This document shows, one piece after another, positions 62,862 through 64,000 of a stretch of DNA of 64,000 nt (position 1 is the first letter of the stretch; the number at the start of each line of letters is the position of its first letter). The stretch comes from Rhynchopus sp. YZ270_cl-10 (Eukaryota; Euglenozoa; Diplonemea; Diplonemida; Diplonemidae): assembly GCA_964035575.1 (NCBI GenBank), contig OZ037873.1:1116001-1180000 (forward strand), given 5' to 3'. The position numbers and the translations under genes were made by a program. The notes beneath the pieces are model-generated. The model made no database searches and was not told where the DNA came from. It saw nothing but the letters and a program-made list of their open reading frames with translations.

Positions 62862-62990
62862 CAGATGTAAACCACAAAATGAATGTAGCACTGCATGGTT
62901 GGGTGCCCACCCCCCCGGTACAGCCCTGGTCATGCAAGGTACACTGTTCACGAGAGGGCTTTGTATTTCAACTCCACTTTCTTTGGTGCA
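62862..62990 (+). repeat. Family A structured short repeat (full copy)
   Basis: After TTTCATTTCTTATCAG comes ATGTAAACCACAAAATGAAT, GCATGGTTGGGTGCCCACCC, CCGGTACAGCCCTGG, CATGC, then GTTCACGAGAGGGCTTTG, TATTTCAACTCC. GCATG and CATGC can close two small hairpins (GGGTG/CACCC and CCGG-type). Confidence 0.8.
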
Positions 62991-63100
62991 CATCATGGTT
63001 CACATCCTCCCTACTATTCCACGATACGAAACCCCTCGCCCCCCGCCTTGCACTTTCTTGCACACCCTTTTTTTATTAGTAGCGACGCAAAACCACCCAG

Positions 63101-63857
63101 CTCTGTTCCTGTTAAAAATGCGAGAAGTTCGTTCATCCTTGCAGATAGTAGCAGACTGTGGTCAAGGACCACCGTCTGCTGGATGTGAGGGATGCCTGTT
63201 TTGCCTAGAACGTACACAACTCTGGGCCTCCTTCGGTTTTATCAACAGCATCCGCGCTTTGGCATAAGCCTGCTCAAGGCTGCCAACATCGTGAGAGGTG
63301 TGCTGCGCCACGGTGTGGTCGAGTCGCACGCAAAGCTACGTGACCGTCCTGGGCAGGCCAACTGCACGTCATCTGTCCCTGTGGAGGCGTGATTTGGTGA
63401 TGTGCTTTTTTCGCTTGATCTCGAAGTCCATGGGCTGCAGACGTGTGTATCCCGGTGGGATAACCACTCAACCACTCCATCCCGTTTCGTCCTTCATCAA
63501 CACGTTCATTGCGTGCCACTGGTTTGGCTGGCGGAAGTGCACATCACTATTTATCTTGCTGGGGAATGTATCCAAGTAGGAGCGGACGATCTCAATTGAT
63601 GTTATGGGACGTTCGGTTTTAGGTGACATAAATCGCCATGTGTCTCTCGCAACCGTACTTCGATGGCCTGCATATGGCTCGCCCATACAACCTGGATGAT
63701 TGATTTCCTTGTCTAGTGCACCAGCGGTGTGTACAGGCGTACGTTTGAGGGGGGATGTTTTCTTGGAAATGGGGAGTCTGAAGGCTCTGAACCGACCAAT
63801 GACACTACCACACCACACCACCGCAGGTAACCCGTTTCTATTCACTAAACAACGACT
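63101..63857. other. GC-richer region without an intact gene
   Basis: Base composition is gene-like but no frame longer than about 125 codons is open and none is convincing. The minus-strand stretch 63468-63845 (TERPITSIEIVRSYLDTFPS) and a + stretch (LEVHGLQTCVSRWDN) compete. Probably a decayed gene or element. Confidence 0.35.
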
Positions 63858-64000
63858 ATGAAGCTTCTGTTCGCCCTTGCCATTGGTTCTGTGCTGTGTG
63901 TTGAGGCCTCCAAATCCAATTCAAAATCTAGTTCAAAATCGGGCTCAAAATCCAACACGAAGTCTAAAACTGCGACAACGACGAAGTCCGCCTCCAAGAG
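63858..64000 (+). CDS. Secreted or surface Ser/Lys-rich protein, 5' part (runs off the window)
   Basis: The ATG at 63858 opens MKLLFALAIGSVLCVEASKS, a good signal peptide with cleavage probably after VEA. It is followed by a repetitive Ser/Lys/Asn/Thr region (SNSKSSSKSGSKSNTKSKT). Only 47 codons are present; the rest lies beyond the right edge. The leader CACTAAACAACGACT is A-rich like other starts here. Function unknown; the low-complexity stretch suggests a stalk or mucin-like segment. Confidence 0.65.
   Translation, partial: MKLLFALAIGSVLCVEASKSNSKSSSKSGSKSNTKSKTATTTKSASK

Larger units (their letters stand above)
62213..63100 (+). other. Intergenic region with hairpin repeats and a family A copy
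   Basis: It holds a family B relic (62453-62495; GCACAGCGAGGCTGAGGTTC), a family C copy (62505-62545), a related hairpin near 62770 (CGAACACGAGAGGTGTCG) and the family A copy at 62862-62990. Confidence 0.6.

Noticed and set aside
63468-63845. 125-codon minus-strand frame as a gene
   Set aside because: No domain, competing frames on the + strand, no clear start context; probably decayed sequence.

Overview
The window is nuclear DNA of a microbial eukaryote. It holds a few GC-richer protein genes in a very large AT- and homopolymer-rich background full of mobile elements. Two genes have short cis-introns with GTATGG or GTATGT donors and CAG acceptors, one of them right at the 3' end of its coding region. 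Every host gene I can support, the LINE, and every copy of the short repeat families I found reads on the + strand. That one-way layout, plus a receptor-cyclase-like protein with a YRSYMPQSL motif after its last membrane span, recalls Euglenozoa (kinetoplastid/diplonemid relatives). This is a family-level impression, not a proven assignment. I see no rRNA, tRNA or CRISPR.

Layout. 1-3500: a terminal-inverted-repeat (TIR) element with a decayed recombinase-like remnant, then a hAT-type element. 3531-8605: a large receptor-type (pseudo)cyclase with a terminal intron. 10651-17030: a nearly full-length LINE whose two ORFs share one frame, separated by a single UGA in a readthrough-type context. 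17-32 kb: repeats, foldback elements, a second hAT-like element and tandem or dispersed duplications. 32518-34713: a SAM/SH3-like scaffold protein. 34824-35765: a hAT-type element. 36722-37753: a ubiquitin-like, tail-anchored protein with one intron. 39648-41781: an almost perfect palindrome with 1.03-kb arms carrying an EGF-like gene fragment. 42-56.5 kb: stacked TIR elements, including two perfect TACTGTG heptamer arrays. 57230-58351: a tubby/LURP1-like protein. 60363-60956: a probably lipidated MGCC protein. 63858 to the edge: the start of a secreted Ser/Lys-rich protein.

The most unusual signal is a dispersed set of short hairpin sequences that share an ACGAGAG-type apical loop on different stems and are followed by a pyrimidine tail, all in one orientation. 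A second is the diversity of TIR elements with clean target-site duplications (8, 9, 6 and 4 bp), some carrying host-like gene fragments and some sharing the same internal core inside unrelated TIRs. The host genes do not form an obvious pathway. At least three are membrane-linked (cyclase, tail-anchored Ubl protein, MGCC protein), and the SAM/SH3 protein looks like an adaptor.
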